A model generated the notes under the pieces. The model was not told the origin of the DNA and made no database searches. It was given only the letters and a program-made list of their open reading frames with translations. A DNA stretch of 64,000 nucleotides from the NCBI GenBank assembly GCA_028641055.1, contig CM054057.1:396226541-396290540 (forward strand), read 5' to 3'. The first letter of the stretch is position 1, and every line of letters starts with the position of its first letter. The translations under genes and the position numbers were made by a program. Source of the DNA: Alopecurus myosuroides. Taxonomy: Eukaryota; Streptophyta; Magnoliopsida; Poales; Poaceae. Positions 1-10,040 of the stretch are shown here, piece after piece.

Positions 1-353
1 TTTTCAGAAATGAGTTTTTATAGAAAACCTTAAGGAAAACATTGGTGTAATCTTTTTCCAAATTGTTTTCTTGATTCTAAGCAAACCAAATATTATTAAT
101 AAGTTGAAAACAACATGGACAAAAGAATTTTGATGAACAACCTTGGAAACACCAAGTGGAAAACATCACAGAAATAAATGGAAAATATCAGGAAACAAGG
201 TGAATGATTTTTGAATCAAAGATTGCTTACATTGCATAGATAAGCATGGTTCATTGCATAATCTTGGATTACACAAGGGCATAAAAAGTTTTGTTGGCTC
301 ATAAAAATGGTTTCCCTCATGTGTTACAAGGTTCCCAAATCTGGGGTGTGACA
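1..353 (-). repeat. 3' LTR fragment, copy A (cut by window edge)
   Basis: Near-identical to the LTR segments ending at 4041 and 14694, with the same end (ggggtgtgaca on the plus strand). Only the first 353 bases of the minus-strand LTR are in the window. It is followed by a polypurine tract and pol, as expected for a 3' LTR in minus orientation. Confidence 0.9.
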
Positions 354-371
354 GATCTCCCCCCCTTAAAA
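354..371 (-). other. Polypurine tract, copy A
   Basis: On the minus strand this reads TTTTAAGGGGGGGAGATC directly before the LTR start TGTCACACC. It is the expected plus-strand primer site of an LTR retrotransposon. The same tract with one more G lies at 4042. Confidence 0.85.
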
Positions 372-396
372 GAATCTCGCCCCGAGATTCGAGGGT

Positions 397-3289
397 CTAG
401 TCTTTAAGGAAACCTGGGAACTCCTTCCTGTTATAATCTTCACGCTCCCAGGTTGCTTCCTCCTCTGAATGATTCATCCACTGAATCTTAAGGAACTTGA
501 AACATTTCTCCTGGTAGCACGAACATTTTCCTCAAGTACACGCAGGGGTCGATCATGGTAGGTCAAATCGTCATTTATGTCAATGGTCTTGAAGTCAATG
601 TCTTGGTAAGTGAGATTCTTCTCAGCTACGTGAAGACACTTCCGGAGCAATGACACGTGAAAACATCGTGAAAGGCTAACAGCTCTTCAGGCAATTCCAG
701 TTGATAAGATACCTCTCCACGACGGGCTAGGATCTTAAACGGGCCAATGTACCGGGGTGCAAGATTTACCTTGACATGAAAGCGCCGCATCCCTTTGAGC
801 GGCGTAACACGCAGATACACGAAATCTGCTATAGTGAAAGAGACATCGCGACGCTTAGTGTCCGCATAGCTCTTCTGGCGTGATTGTGCAGATTTAAGAC
901 GGTCGCGGATTGAATGCACTTGCTCCTCTGTAGATTTTAGAGTATCCACTCCAAATATTTGACTGTCTCCTGTTTTAGTCCAGTTTAGAGGCTTGCGGCA
1001 CTTCCGTCCATACAATGCTTCAAAAGGTTCCATTTACAGGCTTGACAGATAGCTGTTATTGTAGGAAAATTGTGCAAACGGTAGACAATCTTCCCACTTA
1101 ACTCCATAGGACAAAACACATGCACGAAGCATGTCCTCCAATATCTGCTTCACACGCTTTGTTTTTCCATCAGTCTGCGGATGGTATGAGGTGCTAAAGG
1201 CCTTGATTCCCAAGGCTTCATGTAATTTCTTCCAGAATCGAGATGTGAACTATGATCCTCGATCTGACACAATCCTGCTGGGAACTCCATGTAGGCTGAC
1301 TATCCGAGAAATATTGAGATCAGCAAGCTGGTCTCCACGATATGTGGTCTTGACAGGTATAAAGTGTGCAACTTTTGTGAGCATGTCAACGACTACCCAT
1401 ATCGAATCATTTTCTCGACTGGACCGTGGTAGTCCAGTAATGAAGTCCATCCCAACTTCATCCCATTTCCAAACACGTACTTGCAACGGCTGTAACAAAC
1501 CAGCGGGATGCTGATGTCCAGCCTTCACCTGCTGACAAATATGGCACTTTGCTATAAACGAGGCAATGTCTCGCGTCATTCCGTGTCACCAAAACTTCTC
1601 CTTCAAATCTTGATACATTTTAGTTCCTCCAGGGTGAATAGAGTATAAAGTATCATGAGCCTGAGTCATGATGGTTTGCTTCATCTCAGATTCAGTCGGA
1701 ACACAAATGCGTCCTTCATACCATAAGACTCCATCAGAATCAATGGTAAAACCGGCAACTTCTTCCTTCTCCATGCGGGTTTTAATTCCCTCAATACCCT
1801 TCTGGCCCTTCTGAGCTTCTTCGATTTGATCAACTAGAGTTGGTTTAACTTCCATGGCGTCCAACATGCCATAGCTGACCACCTCGATACCAAGCTGGTC
1901 AAGTTCTTTCCACAAATCTAGTTGTCTGATATGAATCATAGCATGCAGAGAGGCCGGCTCTCGACTAAGAGCATCTGCAACAATATTCGCCTTTCCATGG
2001 TGATAGTGGATACTAAGATCGTAGTGCTTGATGAGCTCTATCCAACGGTGTTGCCTCATATTGAGTTCACGTTGTGTGAAGATATACTTCGTACTCTTAT
2101 GATCTGTATAGATTTCACACCTCTTCCTAATAAGGAAGTGCCGCCATGCTTTGAGAGCATGCACAACTGCAGCAAGCTCTAAGTCATGAGTAGAATAATT
2201 CAGCTCATGTGGTCTCAACTGGCGTGAGATAAACGAGATGATTTTTCCTTCTTGCATGAGAACACTTCCAAGAACAAGCTTAGAAGAATCACAATACACA
2301 TCGAAACTCTTGGTGACATCCGGCATAATGACCACCGGGGCCGTCACCAGTCGATTTTTCAACTCCTGAAAACTCTTAGCACATTTGTCCGTCCATACGA
2401 ACTTGCTGTCCTTCTTGAGCAACTAAGTGAGTGGTCTGGCTATACTGGAGAATCCTTGAAAAACTTGCGGTAATATCCAGCTAATCCCAGAAAAGATCTG
2501 ACTTTAGTATGATTGGTCGGGGCAGCCCGATTAGCGACAGACTGAACCAGAGCAGAGTCAACAGAGATTCCACCTCCAAATACTACGTGTCCAAGAAAAC
2601 CAACTTCCTTCAACCAGAATTGGCACTTGCTGAACTTAGCATACAGTTGATGATGTCGAAGTATTCCGAGAATAGTTCTCAGATGTTCTTCATGTTCTTC
2701 CTCACTCTTGGAGTAAATAAGAACGTCGTCAATTAAAACCACGACAAACTTGTCCATGCATTCCATGAAAACCTTATTCATAAGATTCATGAAGTAGGCG
2801 GGGGCATTGGTTAGACAAAAATACATCACAGTGTACTCATACAACCCGTAACGTGTGGTGAAAGAGGTCTTTGGAATATCGGCCTCACAAACCTTCGACT
2901 GATGATAACCAGTACGAAGATCGATCTTTGATAAAATTCTTGCCCCATTTAGTTGGTCAAACAGGTCTTTAATTTTGGGCAGCGGGTATTTGCTCTTGAT
3001 GGTAACATCATTCAACTTACGGTAATCCACACATAGACATGAGGAACCGTCCCGCTTGTCCACAAAAATGACAAGTGATGCACTAGGGCGATTCAAACCT
3101 TTCCTTAACATGTCATCCAGCTGCTTGTTCAACTCATCTAATTCCTTGGGTTCATCCGGTATGGCTTCTGTGCTATGGGTCCAGTGTCGGGTATCAACTC
3201 AATAACAAACTCGATATCCCGATCAGGCGGCATACCGGGTAACTCCTCAGGAAACACATCCGGGTATTCACATACTACCGGAACTTCCT
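397..3289 (-). pseudogene. Truncated pol remnant (RT-RNase H-integrase-chromodomain), copy A
   Basis: Minus strand. The remnant begins inside the spacer between protease and reverse transcriptase, at the junction near 3289. It continues through RT (3132-2440; active-site LIDD near 2730), RNase H (about 2340-1950, with DVYCDSS), the integrase zinc finger (HH-CC) and core (1586-1250, with GMDF and VSDRGS), the integrase C-terminus (1033-626) and the chromodomain (656-474). It is broken by frameshifts and by a TAG at 2423-2425 where copy B has CAG. A 12-base loss in RT near 3070 removes four residues (PWGS) and is flanked by a GTGAT repeat. Gag, the upstream ORF and protease are missing because of the junction at 3289. 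It cannot encode a working polyprotein. Confidence 0.9.
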
Positions 3290-4041
3290 AAGTGTTGGGG
3301 GACAGAGTGGATTAGGCATAAGTTGCTCTTGTTTTCAAGCACCAAACCAACTTCAAAATTTGTTTTCCAAGTGTGGTTGTGTTAAGAAACATTTGTGCAT
3401 TCAGAAACAGCAAATGAAAACAAATTTGAAATTCAAATGAGCACTGAAAAACAAGGTGGGAAAACAACTAATTTATGTTTTTCTCTGTTTTCGAGAAACC
3501 ACTATTTCTGTCTTTTTTTCTTAACACAAAAACATCAAGCAAATGATTGTTTCTGTAAATAAAATTTTCAAACCAAGTTCACCATTTTGTAGTCCATATA
3601 TTAGAGATCAAATCCATGCCAAGAAAACACAAAATGTGATTCTCTATCATATAGATAACATGAGTGAAAAACACCTAATTGGCTTATTTTTCAGAAATGA
3701 GTTTTTATAGAAAACCTTAAGGAAAACATTGGTGTAATCTTTTTCCAAATTATTTCATTGATTCTAAGCAAACCAAATATTATTAATAAGTTGAAAACAA
3801 CATGTCCACAAGAATTTTGATGAACAACCTTGGAAACACCATGTGGAAAACATCACAGAAATAAATGGAAAATATCAGGAAACAAGGTGAATGATTTTTG
3901 AACCAAAGATTGCTTGAATTGCATAGATAACCATGGTTCATTACATAATGTTGGATTACAAAAGGGCATAAAATTTTTTTGTTGGCTCACAAAAATGGTT
4001 TCCCTCATGTTTTACAAGTTTCCCAAATCTGGGGTGTGACA
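3290..4041 (-). repeat. Truncated LTR (first ~750 bases), copy B 3' LTR
   Basis: Matches 13950-14694 nearly base for base. It then breaks at the point where copy A pol begins. The full LTR is about 4.65 kb, so about 3.9 kb is missing. The junction (ttcctaagtg) lies between ttcctcaagtg of the pol region (compare 6987-6998) and tttctaagtg of the LTR (compare 13941-13949). Confidence 0.85.
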
Positions 4042-4062
4042 GATCTCCCCCCCCTTAAAAGA
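4042..4062 (-). other. Polypurine tract, copy B
   Basis: Minus strand reads TTTTAAGGGGGGGGAGATC just before TGTCACACC. It lies between the pol stop (4086) and the 3' LTR. Confidence 0.85.
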
Positions 4063-4085
4063 ATCTCGCCCCGAGATTCGTGGGT

Positions 4086-7000
4086 CTAGTCTTTAAGGAA
4101 ACCAGGGAACTCCTTCCTGATATAATATTCACGCTCCCAGGTTGCTTCCTCCTCTGAATGATTCGTCCACTGAATCTTAAGGAACTTGAAAACATTTCTC
4201 CTGGTAGCACGAACATTTTCCTCAAGTACACGCAGGGGTCGATCATGGTAGGTCAAGTCGTCATTTATGTCAATGGTCCTGAAGTCAATGTCTTGGTAAG
4301 TGAGATTATTCTCAGGTACGTGAAGACACTTCTGGAGCAATGACACGTGAAAAACATCGTGAAAGGCTAACGACTCTTCAGGCAATTCCAGTTGATAAGA
4401 TACCTCTCCACGACGGGCTAGGATCTTAAACGGGCCAATGTACCGGGGTGCAAGCTTTTCCTTGACATGAAAGCACTGCATCCCTTTGAGCGGCGTAACA
4501 TGCAGATACACGAAATATCCTATAGTGAAAGAGACATCGCGACGCTTAGTGTCCGCATAGCTCTTCTGGCGTGACTGTGCGGATTTAAGACGGTCGCGGA
4601 TTAAATGCACTTGCTCCTCTGTAGCGTTTAGAGTATCCACTCCAAAGATTTGACTGTCTCCTGTTTCAGTCCAGTTCAGAGGTGTGCGGCACTTACGTCC
4701 ATACAATGCTTGAAAAGGTGTCATCTACAGGCTTGACAGATAGCTGTTATTGTAGGAAAATTCTGCAAACGGCAGACAATCTTCCCACTTAACTCCATAG
4801 GACAAAACACATGCACGGAGCATGACCTCCAATATCTGGTTCACACGCTTTGTTTGTCCATCAGTCTACGGATGGTAGGCGGTGCTAAAGGCTAGTTTGA
4901 TTCCCAAGGCTTCGTGTAATTTCTTCCAGAATCAAGATGTGAACTGTGATCCTTGGTCGGACACAATCCTGCTGGGAACTCCATGTACGCTTACTATCCG
5001 AGAAATATAGAGATCAACAAGCTGGTCTCCACGATATGTGGTCTTGACATGTATAAAGTGTGGAACTTTTGTGAGCCTGCCAATGACTACCCATATCGAA
5101 TCATTTTCTCGACTGGACCGTGGTAGTCCAGTAATGAAGTCCATCCCAACTTCATCCCATTTCCAAACAGGTACTTGCAACGGCTGTAACAAACCAGTGG
5201 GATGCTGATGTCCAGCCTTCACCTGCTGACAAATATGGCACTTTGCTATAAACGAGGCAATGTCTCGCTTCATTCCGTGCCACCAAAACTTCTCTTCAAA
5301 TCTTGATACATTTCAGTTCCTCCAGGGTGGATAGAGTATAAAGTATCATGAGCCTCAGTCAAGATGGTTTGCTTCATCTCAGATTCAGTCGGAACACAAA
5401 TGCGTCCTTCATACCATAAGACTCCATCAGAATCAATGGTAAAACCGGCAACTTTTTCCTTCTCCATGCGGGTTTTAATTCCTCAATACTCTTTTGGCCC
5501 TTCTGAGCTTCTTTGATTTGATCAACTAGAGTTGGTTTAACTTCCATGGCGTCCAACATGCCATAGCTGACCACCTCGATACCAAGATGGTCAAGTTCTT
5601 TCCACAACTCCGGTTGTCTGATCTGAATCATAGCATTCAGAGAGGCCGGCTCTCAACTAAGAGCATCTGCAACAACATTCGCCTTTCCAGGGTGATAGTG
5701 GATACTAAGATCGTAGTGCTTGATGAGCTCTATCCAACGGCGTTGCCTCATATTGAGTTCATGCTGTGTGAAGATATACTTCATAATCTTATGATCTGTA
5801 TAGATTTCACACCTCTTCCCTATAAGGAAGTGACTCCATGCTTTGAGAGCATGCAAAACTGCAGCAAGCTGTAAGTCATGAGTAGAATAATTCAGCTCAT
5901 GTGGTCTCAACTGGCGTGAGATAAACGAGATAACTTTTCCTTCTTTCATGAGAACACTTCCAAGAACAAGATTAGAAGAATCACAATACACATCGAAACT
6001 CTTGGTGACATCCGGCATAATAAGCATCGGGACCGTCACCAGTCAATTTTTCAACTCCTGAAAACTCTCACCACATTTCTCTGTCCATACGAACTTGCTG
6101 TCCTTCTTGAGCAACTGAGTGAGTGGTCTGGCTATACTGGAGAATCCTTGAACAAACTTGCGGTAATATCCGGCTAATCCCAGAAAAGATCTGACTTCAG
6201 TCTGATTGGTCGGGGCAGCCCGATTAGCGACAGACTGAACCAGAGCAGGGTCAACAGAGATTCCACCTCCAGATACTACGTGTCCAAGAAAACCAACTTC
6301 CTTCAACCAGAATTTGCACTTGCTGAACTTAGCATACAGTTGATGATGTCAAAGTGTTCCGAGAACAGTTCTTAGATGTTCTTAGTGTTCTTCCTCACTC
6401 TTGTAGTAAATAAGAACGTCGTCAATGAAAACCACGACAAATTTGTCCAGGCATTCCATGAAAACCTTATTCATAAGATTCATGAAGTAGGCGGGGTCAT
6501 TGGTTAGACCAAAAGACATCACGCTGTACTCATACAACCCGTAACGTGTGGTGAAAGTGGTCCTTGGAATATCGGTTTCACGAACCTTCAACTGATGATA
6601 ACCAGTACGAAGATCGATCTTTGATAAAATTCTTGCCCCATTTAGCTGGTCAAACAGGTCTTCAATTTTGGGCAGCGGGTATTTGTTCTTGATGGTAACA
6701 TCATTCAACATACGGTAATCCACACATAGACGTGAGGAACCGTCCCGCTTGTCGACAAAAATGACAAGTGATCCCCATGGTGATGCACTAGGGAGAATCA
6801 AACCTTTCCTTAACATGTCATCCAACTGCTTCTTCAACTCATCTAATTCCTTCGGGTTCATCCGGTAAGGCTTCTGTGCTATGAGTCCAGTGCCGGGTAT
6901 AAACTCAATAACAAACTCGATATCCCGATCAGGCGGCATACCGGGTAACTCCTCAGGAAACACATCTGGGTATTCACATACTACCGGAACTTCCTCAAGT

Positions 7001-7433
7001 GCAGGTGTGGCTATACCAGTGTGGCAGTGAGTCTCTGACTTTGACTTGGTTGCAGCGAAGGAAACCCTTTCCCCATCACTGGCAGTCAATGATATGGACT
7101 TCCTGGTGCAGTCAATCACACCACTATACTTGGTCATCAAATTCATACCCAGTACTACTTCTATCCCTTGGGTTCCCAGTACTATCAGGTCGGCATGAAT
7201 AGTTTTCCCTTGTATGTTCACGGGTATCTCTTTGCAAACAAGGTTGGTTTTTGTACTAGCTCCAGGTATTTGCACTAACATAGGGTTTTGCATATGTGTG
7301 TGTTTCATCCCACTCTTTTCAACAAATGGCATAGTAACAAAGGAATGCGATGCACCCGAATCAAACAATACTTCAGCAGGTACAGAGTTGACAGGAAACG
7401 TACCCATCACCATATCTGGCGTGTCCGAACCTC
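4086..7433 (-). pseudogene. pol (protease-RT-RNase H-integrase-chromodomain), copy B
   Basis: Minus strand, complete in domain content but broken in frame. The protease motif FDSGASHSF is near 7360. RT covers about 6980-6050, with active-site FIDD near 6425. RNase H is at 6039-5653 (DVYCDSS, TDHK, ADALS). The integrase zinc finger and core are at 5400-4932 (GMDF, SDQGS). The integrase tail (GRKCRTPLNW) and a chromodomain of the WTNHSEEEATWE type are at 4724-4086. Stops at 5653-5655 and 4932-4934 are TGA where copy A has CGA at the equivalent sites (1961-1963, 1238-1240). A frameshift near 7430 separates it from gag, although this lineage normally uses a single frame. Non-functional as it stands. 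Confidence 0.92.
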
Positions 7434-8605
7434 CTCAGCAGTGACATGATTCTGATATCCCTTGGTCACATTCTTTTTGTTGGGTGCTCGTGCATGTGTC
7501 ATCTTGGTAGCATTGTTCTGAGCTGGTGGAGTGGTCTTGCTTGGACACTCCCGAGCAAAATGCCCCTCCTTCCCACAAACAAAGCATCCTCCAACAGGCT
7601 TTGAGTTCTGGTTTGGATTGGCCGTATGGTTGGGCTTGTGTCCATTCCCATTTCCATTCCCACTGCCTCCAGGCTTGGGTGCATAGGATGCACGGTTGTT
7701 GTTGTTGTGGTGGTTGTTGTGGTTTTTGTGGTGGTTGTTGTGGCCATGGTGGTGGTTGTGGTTGTTATGGTTAGGCCTCGGCTCATAAGCAGGCGCCCTG
7801 TGTGGTGGTGGTGGTGTCCTGGAATAGGGTGTGGGGCGGATTCTGGGTGCACTTGGTCCACCTTGGAACTGCATCTTTCTCTTCATGTTGTCAAAGAAAT
7901 TTTGTCTCTTGTGCTCCATCATCATCGCGGCATCCGCGAGTGACTCCAAATCCTCGAATGGTATGCCCACTAGGGTGCACTGCAACTCATCGTGCAGCCC
8001 ATTCATGAATCTCTCCTTCTTCTTAGCTTCTGTGTTGACTTCATCAGGAGCATACCGGGACAACAGAGTGAACTCTTCGCAGTACTTTGACACAGACATA
8101 CCTCCCTGCCTCAGTTTTCAGAAACTTATCCTTCATTATGTTCATCACACCCTGAGGGATGTGATACTTGCGGAACCGAGCAGTGAAGTCGGCCCAAGTG
8201 AAAACATGATCAGCGGCGAAAGTGTCACGGGTAGTCTCCCACCAAGTCCTTGCTGGTCCAGCAAGAAAATGGGTAGCGAATAACACCTTGTCATTGTCAT
8301 CCACTGATGCCACTTGCATATTGTTGGCGATGGTGCGAAGCGAATCGTCAACATCAATTGGTTCCACGATCTTGGAGAAGACAGGAGGATTAGTCTGCTG
8401 AAACACCTTCATCTTTGAGCGCCCACCATTACCGTTGCCATCGCCGTTGTTATTGTTGTTGGCACTGGAAGCGGCCAACTGCTGCAAGGAAGCAATCGTG
8501 GCAGCACTCTCGGCTGTAGTGGCCTGGCGATCCTCCATCATGAGTGCCAACAATGCCTCCATCGACGGCAGGGGGTGGTGGTGGTGGTTCCCGACGCGAC
8601 GGCAT
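7407..8605 (-). pseudogene. gag (capsid and CCHC zinc knuckle), copy B
   Basis: Minus strand. The probable start is the ATG at 8605 (peptide MPSRRE, then a proline run); an internal ATG at 8562 opens the frame that carries the capsid. The capsid-like stretch (FLAGPARTWWETT, then FRKYHIPQGV) is followed by a very Asn/His-rich region (about 7780-7690) and one zinc knuckle (CFVCGKEGHFAREC, about 7590-7550). An extra A in an A run near 8116-8119 shifts the frame before MSVSKYCEEF. Another shift near 8565 separates the proline-rich start from the capsid frame. The ATG at 8605 lies just behind an acceptor-like AATAACAG. It would package RNA in virus-like particles in the family. Confidence 0.85.
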
Positions 8606-8937
8606 GCTGTTATTGAAACATGTGTAAGACTATGCAACAAGACTTCCTTGTTTTTAGAAAAAACAAAAACTCGAACATCCAAAAAGAGTGTCTAAAAACC
8701 AAACGGAAATGATAAGTGATTTATTTAGGGTAACGATTTGTTCTAAGGTTGAGACAAATTTCCAAACATAGCTATCATACAAACAAACATCATACTCATA
8801 GCATAGAGTCATACAAAGCACAACACATCAACAGACATCTACCACAACTACGCTCCTCAGAGCTACATCAGGGGATTCTCCTTATAGGGTCGGCGTACAT
8901 CTCACTGGCACAACTCCACAAGCTAGCGGCACTACGA
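8606..8937 (-). other. Spacer between upstream ORF and gag
   Basis: About 330 bases with no frame of note. The only signal is an acceptor-like AATAACAG at the end next to the gag ATG. Otherwise I see only AT-rich leader sequence. Confidence 0.5.
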
Positions 8938-9813
8938 CTAGTCCTGCGCGCCGTCTCCGTCGAAGAGGAGCTCCTTGGGATCCTCCTCCTCAACTGAGTC
9001 GTCATCCTCCTTCCTGCTCTGCTCGCTCATATCCATCCCATCATCACCAGACAGGATGTCGACGAGGATATCCTCATTCTCCCTACGAAGCTCGGAGTTC
9101 TCCTCCTCTAGCTCCTCGAGTGTGGAGTCTCGAGTGGCAAGGTCCTCTCTAGCAGTCTTCAGGCACTCACGCAGAATCGCTTTCGCCTCCTGAAGTGCTC
9201 CCACCTGGGTGGTGAGACGGGTACGGGCCAGACGAGTGGTCCGCAGCTGACTCTCCAAGGCTCGGGTCCGTGCAGTCGCTGTCTCGTGGTCGAGCATCGT
9301 CTTACCCAAGTGGTTACAAAGGAGACGGCACTCCGCAATAGTGGTGTGCTGCAGGATGCTCATGTCGTCAAGACGACGCTGAGTGCGGTACAGTAGGACC
9401 TCCATGTCCTCCAGGTGAGAACTGATACACTCGAAGTCCTGAGATACGGGAACAGGTGTGCCGGTCTCGTCCCTCCTCCCGAGGAACTCGAAGCTAGACC
9501 CCAAGTACTGGTAGTCCCTCAAGTGGGCCAGGCACGCAATAGCCTCCTGGATCACTCGCACAACGCCCTCCTGCCAGGAGCGCTCAAAGGTGGCGAAGAC
9601 GAAGGTCTCTGCTGAAGGAGTGGTAAGCGAAGGGCGTATGGTGCACTCCACAAACCACTCTCCCTCAATGGGAGATCCGAAGATCATCCCTCCCTGCATC
9701 TCGAGGACCGGACGATCGATGAGCTCGGTCATCGCTACAAGCCACTGCTCGAAACGGAAGGGAACGTCTCTGGCCAGTCCCAACTGGCAAGCCTCGGTGA
9801 AAACCATGTCCAT
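8938..9813 (-). CDS. Extra ORF upstream of gag, coiled-coil protein of unknown function
   Basis: An uninterrupted 291-codon frame on the same strand as gag, between the primer site (10026-10038) and gag (8605). I do not recognise a named domain. The N-terminal half (to about residue 150) looks globular. Residues about 165-260 are rich in Glu, Arg and Leu with heptad-like spacing (LESQLRTTRLARTRL; LEELEEENSELRRENEDI), predicting a coiled coil. The tail is strongly acidic. The ATG directly follows TTTTGTGTAG, a plausible splice acceptor, so it may be expressed from a spliced RNA. It stayed open while gag and pol in the same copy decayed. It may be a captured host fragment or a lineage-specific accessory protein. 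Confidence 0.6.
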   Translation of the reverse strand: MDMVFTEACQLGLARDVPFRFEQWLVAMTELIDRPVLEMQGGMIFGSPIEGEWFVECTIRPSLTTPSAETFVFATFERSWQEGVVRVIQEAIACLAHLRDYQYLGSSFEFLGRRDETGTPVPVSQDFECISSHLEDMEVLLYRTQRRLDDMSILQHTTIAECRLLCNHLGKTMLDHETATARTRALESQLRTTRLARTRLTTQVGALQEAKAILRECLKTAREDLATRDSTLEELEEENSELRRENEDILVDILSGDDGMDMSEQSRKEDDDSVEEEDPKELLFDGDGAQD

Positions 9814-10025
9814 CTACACAAAATTTTAAGTAAGCTTAAGTTAGACCCATGTGTGCAAAATTTTAGAGTCGAACATGATATAACTTAATGTAAGTAGAGT
9901 TTGGGAAAATAGGGAAGATAGGTATATGAATATTTTGAAACTTAGTCAGTTAAGTATATTATATATACATATATTTAGAGTACTAGTTAACGTCCATTCT
10001 AACTAAGGGCTCCTAGGGTCAACCT

Positions 10026-10038
10026 GGCTCTGATACCA
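10026..10038 (-). other. Primer binding site, initiator tRNA-Met type
   Basis: The minus strand reads TGGTATCAGAGCC, the usual complement of the plant initiator tRNA-Met 3' end. It lies next to the inner end of the 4.65 kb LTR and shows that the LTR extends to about 10041 rather than ending at 13950. Confidence 0.9.
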
Positions 10039-10040
10039 AC

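Noticed and set aside
1131..2736. Plus-strand frames of 70-130 codons opposite pol
   Set aside because: Shadows of the minus-strand pol frames; no start context, domain or conservation of their own.
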